Shown here: positions 1 through 6,433 of the stretch, piece after piece
Numbering within the stretch: the first letter of the stretch is position 1
Layout: each line of letters begins with the position of its first letter
Source: Candidatus Cloacimonadota bacterium
Lineage (GTDB): Bacteria; Cloacimonadota; Cloacimonadia; Cloacimonadales; Cloacimonadaceae
DNA: 12,645 nt
Direction: 5' to 3'
Assembly: GCA_023230245.1 (NCBI GenBank)
Contig: JALNXT010000016.1
Span: 1 to 12,645 of the forward strand
Notes under the pieces: generated by a model
Databases searched by the model: none
What the model was told of the DNA's origin: nothing
Seen by the model: the letters and a program-made list of their open reading frames with translations, nothing else
Position numbers and translations under genes: made by a program

Positions 1-1
1 C

Positions 2-316
2 ACCCGGATCTACGGAGCAGACGATGTCGTCTACTCACCGGCAGCTGATGCGGCCATCAAAGATATCGAAGTTCTCGGAAGAAGCGGTCTTCCTATCTGC
101 ATGGCAAAGACCCAGTACTCGCTCTCCGATGATCCTAATAAACTCGGCAGACCGAAGAACTTTGTTATTAACGCAGCAACGGTTCGGCTTTGTAATGGTG
201 CTGGATTTATCGTTGTCGAGACTGGAGACATTATGACGCTCCCGGGACTGCCGGCAGTTCCTGCAGCTTGTTCGATTGACGTAAACAATGATGGATATAT
301 CTCCGGTCTTTTCTAA
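2..316 (+). CDS. fhs: Formate--tetrahydrofolate ligase, C-terminal fragment (partial at window start)
   Basis: The enzyme joins formate to tetrahydrofolate using ATP, giving 10-formyl-tetrahydrofolate in the cytoplasmic one-carbon pathway. The open frame runs from base 2 to the TAA at 314-316 and gives about 104 residues, only the C-terminal fifth of a protein that is normally about 550 residues. The match rests on the family's characteristic tail, seen here as MAKTQYSLSDDP (from base 101), then GAGFIVVETGDIM and MTLPGLPAVPAA, ending in a DG-I-GLF terminus. The stretch before it (TRIYGADDVVYSP, and GLPICMAKTQ) also fits. The 5' part lies outside the window, so its start, promoter and neighbours cannot be judged. 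It is convergent with the leftward AAA operon and nothing suggests it belongs to the island. The reading frame is intact as far as visible. Confidence 0.93.
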   Translation, partial: TRIYGADDVVYSPAADAAIKDIEVLGRSGLPICMAKTQYSLSDDPNKLGRPKNFVINAATVRLCNGAGFIVVETGDIMTLPGLPAVPAACSIDVNNDGYISGLF

Positions 317-318
317 TC

Positions 319-325
319 TTTTTTT
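319..325 (+). terminator. T-run terminator after the formate--tetrahydrofolate ligase gene
   Basis: Seven consecutive T residues begin two bases after the TAA stop codon. Archaeal RNA polymerase commonly stops at such T-runs without needing a hairpin, so this is a reasonable termination point for the upstream gene. Confidence 0.5.
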
Positions 326-371
326 AAAGATAAAATTTACCCGTACAGATCGCCGGCGTGATCTCGATAAC

Positions 372-394
372 TGCCGTCTGCGTGACGGCATTTT
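372..394 (+). terminator. Hairpin plus T4 in the convergent intergenic region
   Basis: A perfect 7-bp inverted repeat, TGCCGTC and GACGGCA with a 5-base TGCGT loop, is followed directly by TTTT. It lies in the 177-base gap (317-493) between two convergent genes and could act as a back-up terminator for rightward transcription. On the leftward strand the stem is not followed by a T-run, so bidirectional use is doubtful. I see no gene in this gap. Confidence 0.4.
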
Positions 395-461
395 CCGGCA
401 TCGAAAGACAGGCAAGATTTGGCTAGTATTGTGCATGTGAGTTTCCATGTTCTGCTGCTTC

Positions 462-487
462 CATGTAATGTTCAGCTACATGTAATG
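462..487. repeat. Short direct repeat CATGTAATG (2 copies)
   Basis: CATGTAATG occurs at 462-470 and again at 479-487, a 17-base period, just beyond the stop codon of the leftward AAA ATPase gene. With only two short copies it may be chance, or a remnant of a small duplication. Confidence 0.35.
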
Positions 488-493
488 CCATCT

Positions 494-1663
494 TTACACT
501 TCACCACACTGATTGTTCCATTGTTCGTATCGCTCAAGCATAATTTTTGTCATCGGTGAACGTATCTTCAGAAAAGCCTCACGAAAATCATCATCTACAA
601 GAGGGGTCGTCTGCAAACTTCGGCTTTTAAGCTCTTCAAATGGAAGTTCAGCCATTTTGTAGAGATCCGGATTCACCTTGCGGATCATCGTCCAGATCGC
701 CTGCTGACAGAAGTTAGAAAGATCACGTCCCGAATAGAGCATCTCCACACATTTTTCTGAAATTCTGTCCAGAGAAACCTCTGAGATGTCCATACCCTTT
801 GTCTGGATCTTTATGATCTCTTTACACGCATTCTGATCCGGAAGAGGGACATAGATCCGCCGTGGGAATCGGGATAAAACTGCCGTATCAAGATCCCACG
901 GGGTATTTGTGGCTGCAAGAGTGAGGAGAAGCTGAGCGCTTTTCTTGTCGGAAAGCCCATCCAATTCTGTAAGGAGGCTGGAGAGGACTTTGCGCGTCGC
1001 CTCGTTTGTTTCCCCGTCTCTGGACTGACTGAGAGCATCGAACTCATCAATGAACACGATTGATGGAGAGTGATCTCTTGCTGAGTTGTAGAGACTGGAG
1101 ATGAGTTTTGAAGATTCACCGAAATATTTTGAGAGCACACTCTCCAATTTCACATCAAAGAACGTTGCATGCAGACTTCCTGCAGACGCTGCCGCAAGAA
1201 GAGTTTTACCGGTCCCGGGAGGTCCAAAGAGAAGAATGCCTTTCCAGGGTTTGATGGACTCGGGTTTTTGCAGACCGGCGATCACTACCGTTTCCATCAT
1301 CAGTTTTTTTACAGAATCAAGCCCGCCGATATCGGACCATTTGACATTGGAGGTCGTTATCAGAGAGGCAGCTTTCCGGCTGATTTTATTTTCCTCTTCT
1401 TTCTCGGTTTCATTATGAGAGGTCAGGGATGGTTTTTGTCTTGACCTCGTTTTTCCAGATGAAACTCTCTCCCATTTCTCAGCTCGTTCGAGATATTCTC
1501 TTTTGTTTGAAAGATTCATGTTTGCAAGTTCATGATAGAACTTCGCGATCTCTGCCGCTTTTTTTCTTGCTCCGGGAAGGTCATTTTTCTCAATCAGGGA
1601 TGAATATTCTACGGAGGCTTTTTTCAGGGCATCATACAGAGGGCCGCTTAAATCGATTTTCAT
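494..1663 (-). CDS. Vps4/CdvC-like AAA ATPase with MIT-like N-terminal region
   Basis: A meiotic-clade AAA ATPase of 389 residues, probably a hexameric disassemblase that pulls ESCRT-III-type polymers off membranes. Residues about 5-68 are helical and end in YLERAEKW, like the three-helix MIT domain that binds ESCRT-III tails. A polar, charged linker runs to about 105. The AAA core has Walker A GPPGTGKT (147-154), Walker B IVFIDEFDAL (202-211), sensor-1 ATN (251-253) and the Vps4-like arginine-finger stretch SRFPRRIYVPLPD (about 264-276). YSGRDLSNF (about 310-318) matches the Vps4 sensor-2 region (YSGADI). The tail, DDDFREAFLKIRS then LERYEQW, resembles the Vps4/katanin C-terminal helix. I chose the ATG at 1663 over one at 1681 because GGAGG (1676-1672) sits 8 bases before it and it forms an ATGA overlap with the upstream TPR gene. 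It is the last gene of the leftward operon. Family is certain, Vps4 subclade likely, MIT domain inferred. Confidence 0.88.
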   Translation of the reverse strand: MKIDLSGPLYDALKKASVEYSSLIEKNDLPGARKKAAEIAKFYHELANMNLSNKREYLERAEKWERVSSGKTRSRQKPSLTSHNETEKEEENKISRKAASLITTSNVKWSDIGGLDSVKKLMMETVVIAGLQKPESIKPWKGILLFGPPGTGKTLLAAASAGSLHATFFDVKLESVLSKYFGESSKLISSLYNSARDHSPSIVFIDEFDALSQSRDGETNEATRKVLSSLLTELDGLSDKKSAQLLLTLAATNTPWDLDTAVLSRFPRRIYVPLPDQNACKEIIKIQTKGMDISEVSLDRISEKCVEMLYSGRDLSNFCQQAIWTMIRKVNPDLYKMAELPFEELKSRSLQTTPLVDDDFREAFLKIRSPMTKIMLERYEQWNNQCGEV

Positions 1664-2517
1664 CGGAGTTTCCTCCCGCATTTATTACAATAGTGTTGAT
1701 CTTCCTGAGTCGGTGCCCCACAAAAAGAGCATGTTTCCGTCTTACATATACGTGAAAGGATACCTGTTGGTTTTACATCCCCGGGATTTTGCTCTTCGGA
1801 TCTTTGGATGATTTGTTCGTTTGGAACAGTCCATCCAGTACCGGGCTCTCCCATTATTATCGGACGATTCTGTATTGCGTCATCCGTTGCCTGATTTCCT
1901 CCGTTATTTATCGGTCCTTTATTATCACCAAAAATAATCGGTGCATTGTTATCTCCTATAATAACTACACCCCGGTTGGGTGTTCCATTACTTGGATGGG
2001 CCATCTCTATTTTATGTGCCTTTGCGAAAAACAAATCAGCTTCGATCAGAGGGATCGCGTTTCTCCCATATTTGCTTCCGATCGCATTCTTCAGAGCTGT
2101 TTTTAAGGCTTCTTCGGCGAGTACATATTCATCCATCCGGATGAGTGTTCGCCCTTTCCAATGCCAGGCGACAACAGACTGTCTGGTGATCTGAATACTT
2201 TTATCATAATACGCAAGCGCCAGATCGTATTTTTTCAGATAGTGATACGCACGTCCCGCCCCATGATATGCCCATGCGTGATGTCGATCGATTTTTATTG
2301 CATTCTCAAAACAGTTGAGAGCATCAGAATATTTTCCTAAGTCAAGAAGGCATTCGCCTTTCCCGTGCAGAGCGACGTAGGGTCTTTGCTTTCGTACAAT
2401 TGCTTTATCGAAAGCATCGATCGCTTCTTCATATTTTCCCTGATGTTTGCATTTCCAGCCAAGTTGTTCGTAATTGATACCTGACGTGTGGGTCGTACGA
2501 CGATGGTGGGTACTCAT
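1660..2517 (-). CDS. TPR protein with GDN linker and C-terminal zinc ribbon
   Basis: A soluble adaptor-type protein of 285 residues. Four tetratricopeptide repeats cover about residues 13-146 (for example GKYEEAIDAFDKAI and KKYDLALAYYDKSI), giving a protein-binding solenoid. A glycine/asparagine-rich linker follows with two GDN motifs (VVIIGDN 184-190, FGDN 196-199) and NRP (217-219). The same kind of motif occurs in the SPFH protein at the far end of the island. The C-terminus is a four-cysteine zinc ribbon with C263, C266, C277 and C280. No signal peptide or membrane segment is visible. The start ATG overlaps the TGA of the upstream gene by one base (TGATG), and its own stop overlaps the AAA start (ATGA), so all three leftward genes are likely translationally coupled. 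A role linking the AAA ATPase to partner proteins is inferred from context only. Confidence 0.85.
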   Translation of the reverse strand: MSTHHRRTTHTSGINYEQLGWKCKHQGKYEEAIDAFDKAIVRKQRPYVALHGKGECLLDLGKYSDALNCFENAIKIDRHHAWAYHGAGRAYHYLKKYDLALAYYDKSIQITRQSVVAWHWKGRTLIRMDEYVLAEEALKTALKNAIGSKYGRNAIPLIEADLFFAKAHKIEMAHPSNGTPNRGVVIIGDNNAPIIFGDNKGPINNGGNQATDDAIQNRPIIMGEPGTGWTVPNEQIIQRSEEQNPGDVKPTGILSRICKTETCSFCGAPTQEDQHYCNKCGRKLR

Positions 2518-3083
2518 CAGTCATCAGCTCCTAAGAAAACCTTCAACTCCTTGTCCATTCTGCCTTGCACAAACGTCACAACATCACCATATCCCCGAAG
2601 TGTGATCAGAAGTTTTGTTTCTCCATCATTATTTGTCAGAGAAACGTCTATCCCCACCTGTCCTTTCTTCGTGTATGCCGTATATGCTTTGATCCCCTGT
2701 TTTGTTCCTTCGAACGAAGCCCCGAGTTTATTCATTATATAATTGAGAAATTTATCGATCGCTGCTGCATCCATAGAGGATGAATATTTCAAATGCATGG
2801 TTTGCTCCGTGATCTCCGGAGAATAAGCATCTCCTGCAAAAACATGAACGGACCCATCTCCAACACTCAAACGGGAATAAAGGTCATCCAAAAACTCATC
2901 AATATCCCCATTATCGAAATGAATAATCGTTCCCTTTGGTTTATGTATATTGGCCTTATCCTTCCAGCGTTCAATAGCGTAGTCTATCCGTTTACGCTCC
3001 GCATCGGACTGATAATCTACCAAAATCAGATAGTCCATATTAAATAAGGGATATGTTTTCAGGCTATATATCTCTATCACCAT
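2517..3083 (-). CDS. Unrecognised 188-residue alpha/beta protein, first gene of the leftward operon
   Basis: I do not recognise the family. The first part (YLILVDYQ, a long charged helix, TIIHFDN, an acidic helix, VHVFAGD) has the strand-helix alternation of a Rossmann-like or other alpha/beta fold. The second half (about 100-188) looks like a separate mixed domain with strands GIDVSL, TKLLITLRG and VVTFVQGR. There are no cysteines, membrane segments or signal peptide. The ATG at 3083 is the longest start. A second ATG at 3038 (MDYLILVDYQ) begins exactly at the first predicted strand and would be leaderless from the TATA-like ATATATAG at about 3065-3074, giving 173 residues, so the true start is open. 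The stop codon overlaps the TPR gene's ATG. Co-transcription with the TPR and AAA genes suggests it is a component of the same machine. Confidence 0.72.
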   Translation of the reverse strand: MVIEIYSLKTYPLFNMDYLILVDYQSDAERKRIDYAIERWKDKANIHKPKGTIIHFDNGDIDEFLDDLYSRLSVGDGSVHVFAGDAYSPEITEQTMHLKYSSSMDAAAIDKFLNYIMNKLGASFEGTKQGIKAYTAYTKKGQVGIDVSLTNNDGETKLLITLRGYGDVVTFVQGRMDKELKVFLGADD

Positions 3084-3103
3084 ATTGGATATTGTATTTT
3101 ATG

Positions 3104-3118
3104 GTTATTATATTTATT
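3104..3118 (-). promoter_or_regulatory. Leftward archaeal promoter (TATA-like) for the three-gene operon
   Basis: On the minus strand this stretch reads AATAAATATAATAACC, an A/T box of archaeal TATA type. Its centre is about 27 bases upstream of the ATG at 3083, which would make that message nearly leaderless. No Shine-Dalgarno sequence precedes either candidate start. A second TATA-like box (about 3065-3074) would suit the ATG at 3038 instead. Confidence 0.45.
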
Positions 3119-3133
3119 CTCCATTTTGGAGAA
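3117..3133. promoter_or_regulatory. Candidate operator: 7+3+7 palindrome between divergent promoters
   Basis: The sequence TTCTCCATTTTGGAGAA is a perfect inverted repeat: arms TTCTCCA and TGGAGAA with a TTT spacer. It lies exactly between the leftward and rightward TATA-like boxes. That position and two-fold symmetry suit a dimeric regulator controlling both operons at once. No regulator gene is visible in the window, so the ligand and protein are unknown. Confidence 0.5.
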
Positions 3134-3143
3134 ATATTTATAT
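3134..3143 (+). promoter_or_regulatory. Rightward archaeal promoter (TATA box)
   Basis: TTTATAT at 3137-3143 is a good archaeal TATA element. Transcription would start near 3165, leaving a very short leader that contains GTGAG (3168-3172) as a ribosome binding site for the ATG at 3177. The palindrome at 3117-3133 abuts its upstream edge. Confidence 0.5.
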
Positions 3144-3176
3144 CGATGAAAAACCAATGAAATCCTTGTGAGAAAG

Positions 3177-3779
3177 ATGGAACTGAAAAATCTGTTCAAA
3201 AAAAGTAATACGATCGACAAACTCAAGATCATCGAACTCCAGGAGGAGGAACTCAGACTCAAAAGCAGGATCAACCGTCTCAGAAAGGAGATCGATGTTA
3301 TTGAAAAAGACAAAAAATGCCTTTTTAATGAGGGTATAGGAGCTGATCTGATCAAGAAAAAGATGATCGCACAGGAGTTAAAACAGCTTGATATGAGCGG
3401 CAAACTCAAAATCAAGAACTTCCTGACCTTACACAAACAGTACATGTTTGTATCCAACCTCATCATCATCAAAAAGTATCAGCGGGATTTGCAGACCACA
3501 CAGGTCTGGAACAAAATCCAGAGCCTTTCTCCTGAGAACTTCGAGTCGTCCCTCATCAAAGTCAACTTGTCCGGAAAAGGTTTTGAGAATGTTCTCGACG
3601 ATCTCAACCGTATTTTTGCACTTGACATCACGGATTCTGATTCCGATGTTGACGAAGCAGAAAAGCAGATGTTTGACATCTGGAACAGTGTTGAAGCGGG
3701 AAATCTTGACGTGAGCGATGCAGAGAATCTTATCTCAATAGAGAAAGAAATTGAAAAGTCCCTGGAGAAAGGTGACTGA
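3177..3779 (+). CDS. Helical coiled-coil protein, possible ESCRT-III/PspA-like (Snf7-type) subunit
   Basis: A 200-residue, almost wholly helical protein with no recognised motif. Its layout resembles ESCRT-III/CdvB and PspA proteins: a basic N-terminal segment (MELKNLFKK), a long amphipathic hairpin (about 10-105, with LFNEGIGADLIKKKMIAQEL at the turn), a middle helical region, then a strongly acidic stretch (DITDSDSDVDEAEKQ) and a C-terminal amphipathic helix (ISIEKEIEKSLEK) that could dock on a MIT domain. Recognisable MIM1 or MIM2 consensus residues are absent. I chose ATG 3177 over GTG 3168 because GTGAG sits just before it. It is the first gene of the rightward operon, one base before the next gene. 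Its helical pattern parallels that of the protein at 4178-4723. The ESCRT-III assignment is inferred from layout and from the Vps4-like ATPase next door. An unrelated coiled-coil protein remains possible. Confidence 0.78.
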   Translation: MELKNLFKKSNTIDKLKIIELQEEELRLKSRINRLRKEIDVIEKDKKCLFNEGIGADLIKKKMIAQELKQLDMSGKLKIKNFLTLHKQYMFVSNLIIIKKYQRDLQTTQVWNKIQSLSPENFESSLIKVNLSGKGFENVLDDLNRIFALDITDSDSDVDEAEKQMFDIWNSVEAGNLDVSDAENLISIEKEIEKSLEKGD

Positions 3780-3780
3780 A

Positions 3781-4170
3781 ATGTTTGAGATGACTGATGT
3801 TTCAATAGATTGGATACTTTCATTAATATTATTTCTCATCATTATTTTTGGAATCATCGCCATATGTGCTGTATTCAAGGAAAAAAACAAAAAACGTGAG
3901 ACTGAGAAAAGAAACCTACTTTCGGCAATGTTTGCGGCGACGTTCACCATGGAAGAAGATGAAACCGAAGAGGAATATTCCAAGAGAATTCACACAGAAG
4001 TCGACATTTACCTCAGGGAACAGGAAGACAAAATCTGGAACGAGGCAAAAGAGGAATATAGAAACCTGTTCGGGAAGAAAAAAACGTGCGATTCATGCAG
4101 TGATGAAACTGAGGCTAAAATCCCCTGCGTAACTTGCGTGAACGCTTGCGAGGAGAGGATTACAACATAG
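3781..4170 (+). CDS. Small single-pass membrane protein with Cys-rich C-terminus
   Basis: A 129-residue protein of unknown family. One hydrophobic segment (about residues 11-32, from WILSLILFLIII) is followed by positive charges (KEKNKKRETEKR), so the bulk should lie in the cytoplasm. The middle is highly charged and helical (about 45-95, EEDETEEEYSKR). The tail holds CDSC (103-106), then CVTC (116-119) and C123, a possible small metal-binding knuckle. I set the start at the ATG at 3781, one base after the upstream TGA, rather than an in-frame upstream start (3751) that would overlap the previous gene. Lying between two possible ESCRT-III-like subunits, it could be their membrane anchor. That role is inference. 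Confidence 0.75.
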   Translation: MFEMTDVSIDWILSLILFLIIIFGIIAICAVFKEKNKKRETEKRNLLSAMFAATFTMEEDETEEEYSKRIHTEVDIYLREQEDKIWNEAKEEYRNLFGKKKTCDSCSDETEAKIPCVTCVNACEERITT

Positions 4171-4177
4171 GTGAACA

Positions 4178-4723
4178 ATGTCAATCATAAATAGCAAAAA
4201 AAGCCTTGAAAAAATAAGTTTAGGGGATTTGCGCATGGCAGAGGCAGAGCTCATTTTTTCTGTTTCAACTATTCATGAAAAAATAATGGAAATTGACAAA
4301 AAGATCGATGCAGAATTGATGACCTGCACAAAAGTTCTCTCTGAGTTTGAAACGGTTTCGGCAGCGAAAAAGATTTCAAGTCTGATATGTGAGAGAAAAG
4401 AACTCATTAAAAGGCTTCAAATTGCAGAAAAGAAGAAATTAGCGGTTGCGCGCCTTATTTGGATCAAGGATAATATAACTATTATTTCAGCACGAAAATC
4501 AGATATTTTCAGAAATCTTGACCTTGATGAAATAACTGCAAAACGTGATGAGATCGAAATTAAAACCGAAATTGAAGAGATGAAGCTTGATAAAATTCTT
4601 GATGAATCTGGGGCTTCATCAGGTGAATACAAAAAGATTCTTGAAATTGTAAAATCGGTAATTCTAGACGATGAAAGCGTGAAAATAGCCAAAGTTGAGA
4701 TAGAATGTCTGAGTTTGAAGTAA
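4178..4723 (+). CDS. Second helical coiled-coil protein, ESCRT-III/PspA-like in layout
   Basis: A 181-residue, nearly all-helical protein without membrane segments. A long hairpin-like region (about 17-105) with a turn around SEFETVSAAKKISSLI parallels the hairpin of the protein at 3177-3779. Acidic helices then run to the end (EIKTEIEEMKLDKILDESG), closing with an amphipathic segment. By eye the two could be distant paralogues, which fits ESCRT-III systems where several subunits co-polymerise, but identity is low and the match is of pattern rather than residues. The start is well supported: AGGTGA overlaps the preceding TAG and sits just ahead of the ATG at 4178. The reading frame is intact. 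An unrelated coiled-coil protein cannot be excluded. Confidence 0.78.
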   Translation: MSIINSKKSLEKISLGDLRMAEAELIFSVSTIHEKIMEIDKKIDAELMTCTKVLSEFETVSAAKKISSLICERKELIKRLQIAEKKKLAVARLIWIKDNITIISARKSDIFRNLDLDEITAKRDEIEIKTEIEEMKLDKILDESGASSGEYKKILEIVKSVILDDESVKIAKVEIECLSLK

Positions 4724-4775
4724 GGATTAAATGCATTAAAGAGAAAGTAACTGATTAGTGTGATGGAATTTTATC

Positions 4776-6407
4776 ATGTTTAACAGGAAAATAAAATGTA
4801 ATTTTTGCGGTGCTGAAAATCCTGCGGGGGGCCATTTCTGTATCATATGCGGAAAATCAATCGAGGGAAAATCAAACAGCACATGTCCCATATGTGGAGC
4901 TGCTATTGTTGCAGGGGCGTCATTTTGTGGTAAATGTGGTGCAAAACTCTTGGACTCGCCGCAAACAACCCGAACTGCCGACACCTCCAAAGAGCTTGGT
5001 AAAAATCGTCAGTGGATGAGAATGCCGGGAGATCTTGCCCAGAGATTTGAACTCTCGGATATCAAAGGATTTTTTGCAAAACAGGTAACCGTTGAACAGG
5101 GAACAAAAGCCATTCTTCTTCAAGGAGGGATTTACAAAGGAACACTTCCTGCAGGCGTATACAATCTTGGAAACATCTTTGATACCATCGGTCAGTTGAG
5201 ACTTGATGAGCGAACAACGGTTATTCTTGTTGATGCCGGAGAGATTCCTCTTACCTTCATGATTCCAAAAGGTGAGTTACGTTCAAAGAATGCCATATCT
5301 GTCGAAGCTGCAGGTATATTGACGGCGCAGATCAAAGATCCGGTCGCTTTTCTTGAAAACTATCTGAAACGTGAACAGCACGTGAGTCTTATGGACATTG
5401 AGAACTGCATTCATGCAGAACTCAAAAATATTGCCCAGAATAAAATATCCCAATATAATATAGAAGAACTGTACGGAAATGCAGTTCTCAGTCAGGAATT
5501 GAGTAATGAATTCAAGAAAAATCTGAATGCAAACTTTGGTAATAAGGGTATAGAGATTTCTCATCTGAACTGTGTGGGCTTTGATGAAGGAGCCTGGAAA
5601 GAGGTTCTTGGAGCACGCGAAAGTATGCAGATCGAAGTGGGCAAAGCCAAAGCAGAGTATGAAAAGAAAGCTTACTTGCGTGAAGCAGGAACGAAAGATG
5701 CTGTTGGTCAGATTAATGCGGACCATACCATACAATCACTTCATGAGGGGCTTGAAAATCAAAGAATCAATACTGCCTTAAATCACGACCTTGCCCGTGA
5801 TTCTGCAAAACATGACCATGAACTGGAAAAAGACAGCAAGGAGATCAAGCAGCATCTGGAATTCAAAAGACAGAACAAGGCGATCAAACGGGAGGATGAG
5901 AGACAAAAGATCGCAAATCTCTCAGAAGCACCGATCGAAGTTCTCATTTCTCTGGTCGATGATCAGACGGTCGGCGCCCTTGTTCAACTTGAACTTGCTA
6001 AGAGAGCAAACAGCCTGACGCCGGAACAAATCCTTGCGATGAATGCAAAAGACCCGAAGGCAGCTGCCGAGGCATTGGCCGCTCGTGCCAAACTCGAATC
6101 TGTTGAGCAATTGAACGAACTTAGAATCAAGGATCAACAGACCTTCAACGTAACGATGCAGAGTCAATACAAGGAGAATGCCGAGCAGATGAAGGAGGTA
6201 ATGAATTCCGCACTGAATGCTATGGGAAATACGGCGACCGCCCGCTCTACTGCGCAAAATCCAGGGACCACCGTCGTTTCAGGAGGAATGGGGATGCCAG
6301 TTGTCATGAGTAATAATCCTCAATCGAAGAATATATGTCCACATTGTGGTGAAGTCGTGTCGCAAGAGGATTGGTTCTGTCCAAGTTGTAGGAAAAAGTT
6401 GTATTAA
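4776..6407 (+). CDS. SPFH (band-7) protein with two N-terminal and one C-terminal zinc ribbons
   Basis: A 543-residue membrane-associated scaffold of the stomatin/prohibitin/flotillin superfamily. Two tandem four-cysteine zinc ribbons open it (C8, C11, C22, C25 and C37, C40, C51, C54). The SPFH domain spans about 95-280 (FFAKQVTVEQGTKAILLQGG, then EISHLNCVGFDE), followed by a long charged coiled coil (about 280-380). Next is the segment LTPEQILAMNAKDPKAAAEA (414-433), a type I associate with zinc-ribbon SPFH proteins. A Gly/Met/Val-rich linker leads to a C-terminal zinc ribbon (C521, C524, C535, C538). There is no clear TM helix, so it probably attaches peripherally. SPFH proteins form ring-like membrane microdomains; in Bacillus the SPFH protein YdjI helps recruit PspA. 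The gap to the upstream gene is 52 bases and TGATGGAAT precedes the start. GC is like the left part of the island, clearly higher than in the next gene. Confidence 0.88.
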   Translation: MFNRKIKCNFCGAENPAGGHFCIICGKSIEGKSNSTCPICGAAIVAGASFCGKCGAKLLDSPQTTRTADTSKELGKNRQWMRMPGDLAQRFELSDIKGFFAKQVTVEQGTKAILLQGGIYKGTLPAGVYNLGNIFDTIGQLRLDERTTVILVDAGEIPLTFMIPKGELRSKNAISVEAAGILTAQIKDPVAFLENYLKREQHVSLMDIENCIHAELKNIAQNKISQYNIEELYGNAVLSQELSNEFKKNLNANFGNKGIEISHLNCVGFDEGAWKEVLGARESMQIEVGKAKAEYEKKAYLREAGTKDAVGQINADHTIQSLHEGLENQRINTALNHDLARDSAKHDHELEKDSKEIKQHLEFKRQNKAIKREDERQKIANLSEAPIEVLISLVDDQTVGALVQLELAKRANSLTPEQILAMNAKDPKAAAEALAARAKLESVEQLNELRIKDQQTFNVTMQSQYKENAEQMKEVMNSALNAMGNTATARSTAQNPGTTVVSGGMGMPVVMSNNPQSKNICPHCGEVVSQEDWFCPSCRKKLY

Positions 6408-6433
6408 ATAATTGATTATGATGGAATGAAAAG

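Noticed and set aside
35..448. Leftward 137-codon open frame at the window start
   Set aside because: It lies antisense to the formate--tetrahydrofolate ligase tail and its product is basic, low-complexity and unlike any family.
1660..2517. Zinc ribbon read as a transcription factor
   Set aside because: Single C4 ribbons with TPRs occur in many adaptor proteins, and no DNA-binding domain is visible.
2517..3083. CdvA candidate, given its position beside a Vps4-like gene
   Set aside because: CdvA has a PRC-barrel and a long coiled coil; this protein shows neither.
3077..3472. Leftward open frame of 131 codons rich in Ser/Leu/Ile
   Set aside because: It is an antisense shadow of the coiled-coil gene at 3177-3779; Lys/Glu-rich helices give such Ser/Leu/Phe-rich antisense frames. 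It also overlaps the promoter region.
5283..5735. Leftward 150-codon open frame
   Set aside because: It is antisense to the SPFH domain of the intact gene at 4776-6407, with no plausible protein features.
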